A stretch of DNA of 15,754 nt. It comes from Actinomycetota bacterium (GTDB lineage: Bacteria; Margulisbacteria; Marinamargulisbacteria; SXXA01). Below the pieces are notes generated by a model. That model searched no databases, had not been told where the DNA came from, and was given only the letters and a program-made list of their open reading frames with translations. Location of the stretch: positions 1 through 15,754 of the forward strand of contig SXXA01000072.1 in assembly GCA_005791325.1 (NCBI GenBank), written 5' to 3'. Of the stretch, positions 13,738 through 15,754 are shown piece by piece (position 1 is the stretch's first letter; each line of letters starts with the position of its first letter). The translations under genes were made by a program, and so were the position numbers.

Positions 13738-15531
13738 ATGAAACAAATACGTAACTTTTGCATTATTGCTCATATCGACCATGGTAAGTCAACATTGGCC
13801 GATCGACTGATCGAACAAACCGATACCGTTAGTCAACGCGATATGAAACACCAGCTTTTGGATTCGATGGATTTGGAACGAGAGCGTGGGATTACCATTA
13901 AAATGCAAGCTGTTCGTTTGGAATATACGGCGAAAGATGGCCAATCCTATATTTTGAATCTGATTGACACACCTGGGCATGTGGATTTTAGTTACGAAGT
14001 GTCACGGTCGTTGGCTGCTTGTGAGGGGGCCTTGTTGTTGGTTGATGCCACCCAAGGGATTGAAGCCCAAACATTGGCTAATTTTTATTTGGCGCTAGAA
14101 CATAATTTGGATATCATACCCGTTATTAACAAGGTTGATTTGCCATCGGCGGACCCAGATCGGGTGGCAGAAGAAATTGATCGCGTATTGGGAATTCCCG
14201 CCGATCAAGCCATTCGATGCAGTGCCAAAACGGGACTGAATATCGACGCTGTGCTTGAAGCCATTGTTGCTCACGTTCCTTCCCCAAAATCTGATCTAGA
14301 ACCCACTCTAAAAGCCCTTATTTTTGATGCCCATTTTGATCCGTATCGGGGGGTTATTATTTATGTTCGACTTATGAGTGGCTCATTGGTGAAGGGTCAA
14401 AAAATTACCCTGATGGCCAGTGGGCGAACATATGATATTTTGGATTTGGGATATTTTAAGCCTAAAATGACCCCCTCATCGGGTATCCATACCGGCGAGG
14501 TTGGCTACATTGTCTGTAATATTAAATCGGTGTCTGATGCCCAAATTGGGGATACCGTTACGGATACCAAATCTCCCGCTCTGACGCCCCTGCCAGGGTA
14601 TCAGCAAGCCAAACCCATGGTATTTTGTGGGTTGTATCCAGTTGATACGGAAGAATACCCCGATTTGCGAGATGCCTTGGAAAAGTTAAAATTGAATGAT
14701 TCGGCGTTGCAATTTGTGCCAGAAAGTTCACAAGCCTTGGGCTTTGGATACCGATGCGGTTTTTTGGGCTTGTTGCATATGGAAATTGTGCAAGAACGGA
14801 TTGAGCGTGAATATGGGATTGAGTTGGTCGCCACGGCCCCTAACGTGACCTATCGGATTACCCGAACCAACGGAGAGGTCATTGAAATTGAAAACCCCAA
14901 TGAATTTTTATCCCCCCAACTGATTTCATTAACCGAGGAACCGTGTATGGGCTTATCGATTATTACCCCCAACTCTTATTTGGGTACGGTGATAGAATTG
15001 GCACAGGAACATCGTGGCGAATACAAAAAGGCGGATATGATTGATGCAGATCGGCAATTATTAACGTTTAGTATTCCTTTAAATGAATTAATCACCAGTT
15101 TTTTTGACAAGCTTAAAAGTAGAACCAAGGGGTATGCCAGTATGGATTATTGGTTTGAAGGGTATCAGCCTGCAAAATTAGTGAAGGTTGATATGTTAAT
15201 CAATGGTGATCCTGTGGATGCGTTGTCATTTATTGCCCACACCAGTAAAGCAGCCAGTATTGCCAGAAAAATGGCTGAAAAACTCAAGGAATTAATTCCA
15301 AGACAATTATATGAAGTGGCGTTACAGGGGGCAATTGGCGGTAAAATTATCGCTCGTGAAACCATTTCAGCCATGAAAAAAAATGTGATTGCCAAATGTT
15401 ACGGGGGGGATATTACACGAAAGCGAAAATTGATTGAAAAGCAGAAAAAGGGCAAAAAGAAAATGAAAATGATCGGATCGGTAGAGGTTCCCAAAGATGC
15501 CTTTTTATCGGTTCTAAAATTATCAGATTAG
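13738..15531 (+). CDS. lepA: Elongation factor 4 (LepA), back-translocating ribosomal GTPase
   Basis: Translational GTPase that acts on the ribosome during stalled elongation or initiation. From ATG at 13738 the product has 597 residues (E. coli 599) and starts MKQIRNFCIIAHIDHGKST, matching the family N-terminus; the in-frame ATG at 13678 would add 20 unrelated residues and overlap the promoter, so I reject it. Motifs: G1 AHIDHGKST at 11-19, G2 RGIT at 50-53, G3 DTPGH at 77-81, G4 NKVD at 131-134. Domains II, III (FGYRCGFLGLLHMEIVQERIEREY) and V are followed by the LepA-specific C-terminal domain, with AKCYGGDITRKRKLIEKQKKGKKKMK and SVEVPKDAFLSVLKL. EF-G domain IV is absent, as expected. yebC follows after 9 bp. 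A G7 run lies in frame at 15403-15409. Confidence 0.98.
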   Translation: MKQIRNFCIIAHIDHGKSTLADRLIEQTDTVSQRDMKHQLLDSMDLERERGITIKMQAVRLEYTAKDGQSYILNLIDTPGHVDFSYEVSRSLAACEGALLLVDATQGIEAQTLANFYLALEHNLDIIPVINKVDLPSADPDRVAEEIDRVLGIPADQAIRCSAKTGLNIDAVLEAIVAHVPSPKSDLEPTLKALIFDAHFDPYRGVIIYVRLMSGSLVKGQKITLMASGRTYDILDLGYFKPKMTPSSGIHTGEVGYIVCNIKSVSDAQIGDTVTDTKSPALTPLPGYQQAKPMVFCGLYPVDTEEYPDLRDALEKLKLNDSALQFVPESSQALGFGYRCGFLGLLHMEIVQERIEREYGIELVATAPNVTYRITRTNGEVIEIENPNEFLSPQLISLTEEPCMGLSIITPNSYLGTVIELAQEHRGEYKKADMIDADRQLLTFSIPLNELITSFFDKLKSRTKGYASMDYWFEGYQPAKLVKVDMLINGDPVDALSFIAHTSKAASIARKMAEKLKELIPRQLYEVALQGAIGGKIIARETISAMKKNVIAKCYGGDITRKRKLIEKQKKGKKKMKMIGSVEVPKDAFLSVLKLSD

Positions 15532-15540
15532 GAGACGCCC

Positions 15541-15754
15541 ATGTCCGGACATAGTAAATGGTCAACCATTAAACATAAAAAAGCAAAAACAGATGCCCAG
15601 CGTGGTAAAATCTTTACCAAAATTGTCCGCGAAATTACCACGGCGGCTCGGTTGGGTGGGGGGGATCAGGAAATGAATCCCCGATTGCGATTGGCGGTGT
15701 TAAAAGCCAAATCAGCTAATATGCCCAACGACAATATTAAGCGGGCCATCGACA
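15541..15754 (+). CDS. YebC/PmpR-family protein (TACO1-like), N-terminal part
   Basis: The first 71 residues begin MSGHSKWSTIKHKKAKTDAQRGKIFTKIVREI and continue LGGGDQEMNPRLRLAVLKAKSANMPNDNIKRAI, the signature of this family; whole proteins have about 240-250 residues, so the gene is cut by the right edge. Members act as transcriptional regulators or help ribosomes through proline-rich stretches; which applies here cannot be told. A Shine-Dalgarno (TAGGAG) overlaps the lepA stop codon, 7 nt before ATG, and the 9-bp spacing suggests co-transcription with lepA, another ribosome-associated factor. Confidence 0.97.
   Translation, partial: MSGHSKWSTIKHKKAKTDAQRGKIFTKIVREITTAARLGGGDQEMNPRLRLAVLKAKSANMPNDNIKRAID

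Overview
The window looks like a chromosomal housekeeping segment of a bacterium with a Gram-negative (two-membrane) envelope. An RND efflux pump and a TolC-type outer membrane factor with a signal peptide point to the outer membrane. The other genes are IspD (MEP isoprenoid pathway), NadB (aspartate route to NAD), RF3, LepA, Mfd, L28 and YebC. I cannot name the phylum from the sequence. Base composition is moderately AT-rich, with conspicuous G/C homopolymer runs and GGG/CCC codons. No mobile element, CRISPR array, tRNA or rRNA is visible.

Layout. 1-1945 (minus): outer membrane factor followed by an RND pump gene that runs off the left edge; the two overlap by one base. 2008-3564 (plus): nadB, divergent from the efflux pair. 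3515-4234 (minus): unrecognised helical protein with an HELIH motif, overlapping the 3' end of nadB by 50 bp. 4235-4565: no gene, but a dense series of hairpins that may be a structured RNA. 4566-10557 (minus): a run in transcription order ispD, truncated mfd, a small SirB-like membrane protein, an alpha/beta hydrolase, rpmB and prfC. The first four are packed 4-25 bp apart; rpmB has its own leader of about 100 bp containing a stem-loop. 10782-12569 (plus): a pentapeptide-repeat protein, visibly more AT-rich than its neighbours, behind an extended -10 box and a 13-bp palindrome. 12570-12853: convergent intergenic region with two hairpins. 12854-13666 (minus): HisN-like inositol-phosphatase family protein. 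13738-15531 (plus): lepA, divergent from it. 15541-end (plus): 5' part of yebC.

How the genes work together. Most are independent housekeeping functions. RF3, L28, LepA and YebC all concern translation or its regulation. The efflux pair should form two parts of a tripartite pump; the periplasmic adaptor is not in view.

Main points for a second look: (1) an Mfd reduced to about 724 residues, keeping the UvrA-binding-type domain, the RNA-polymerase-interaction domain and the translocase motor, but lacking domains 1a/1b/3 and most of domain 7; (2) the structured intergenic region 4291-4525; (3) several genes with a -10-like hexamer 6-7 nt before ATG and no Shine-Dalgarno, suggesting leaderless transcripts alongside normal SD-led genes; (4) the large AT-rich pentapeptide-repeat protein with an operator-like dyad.
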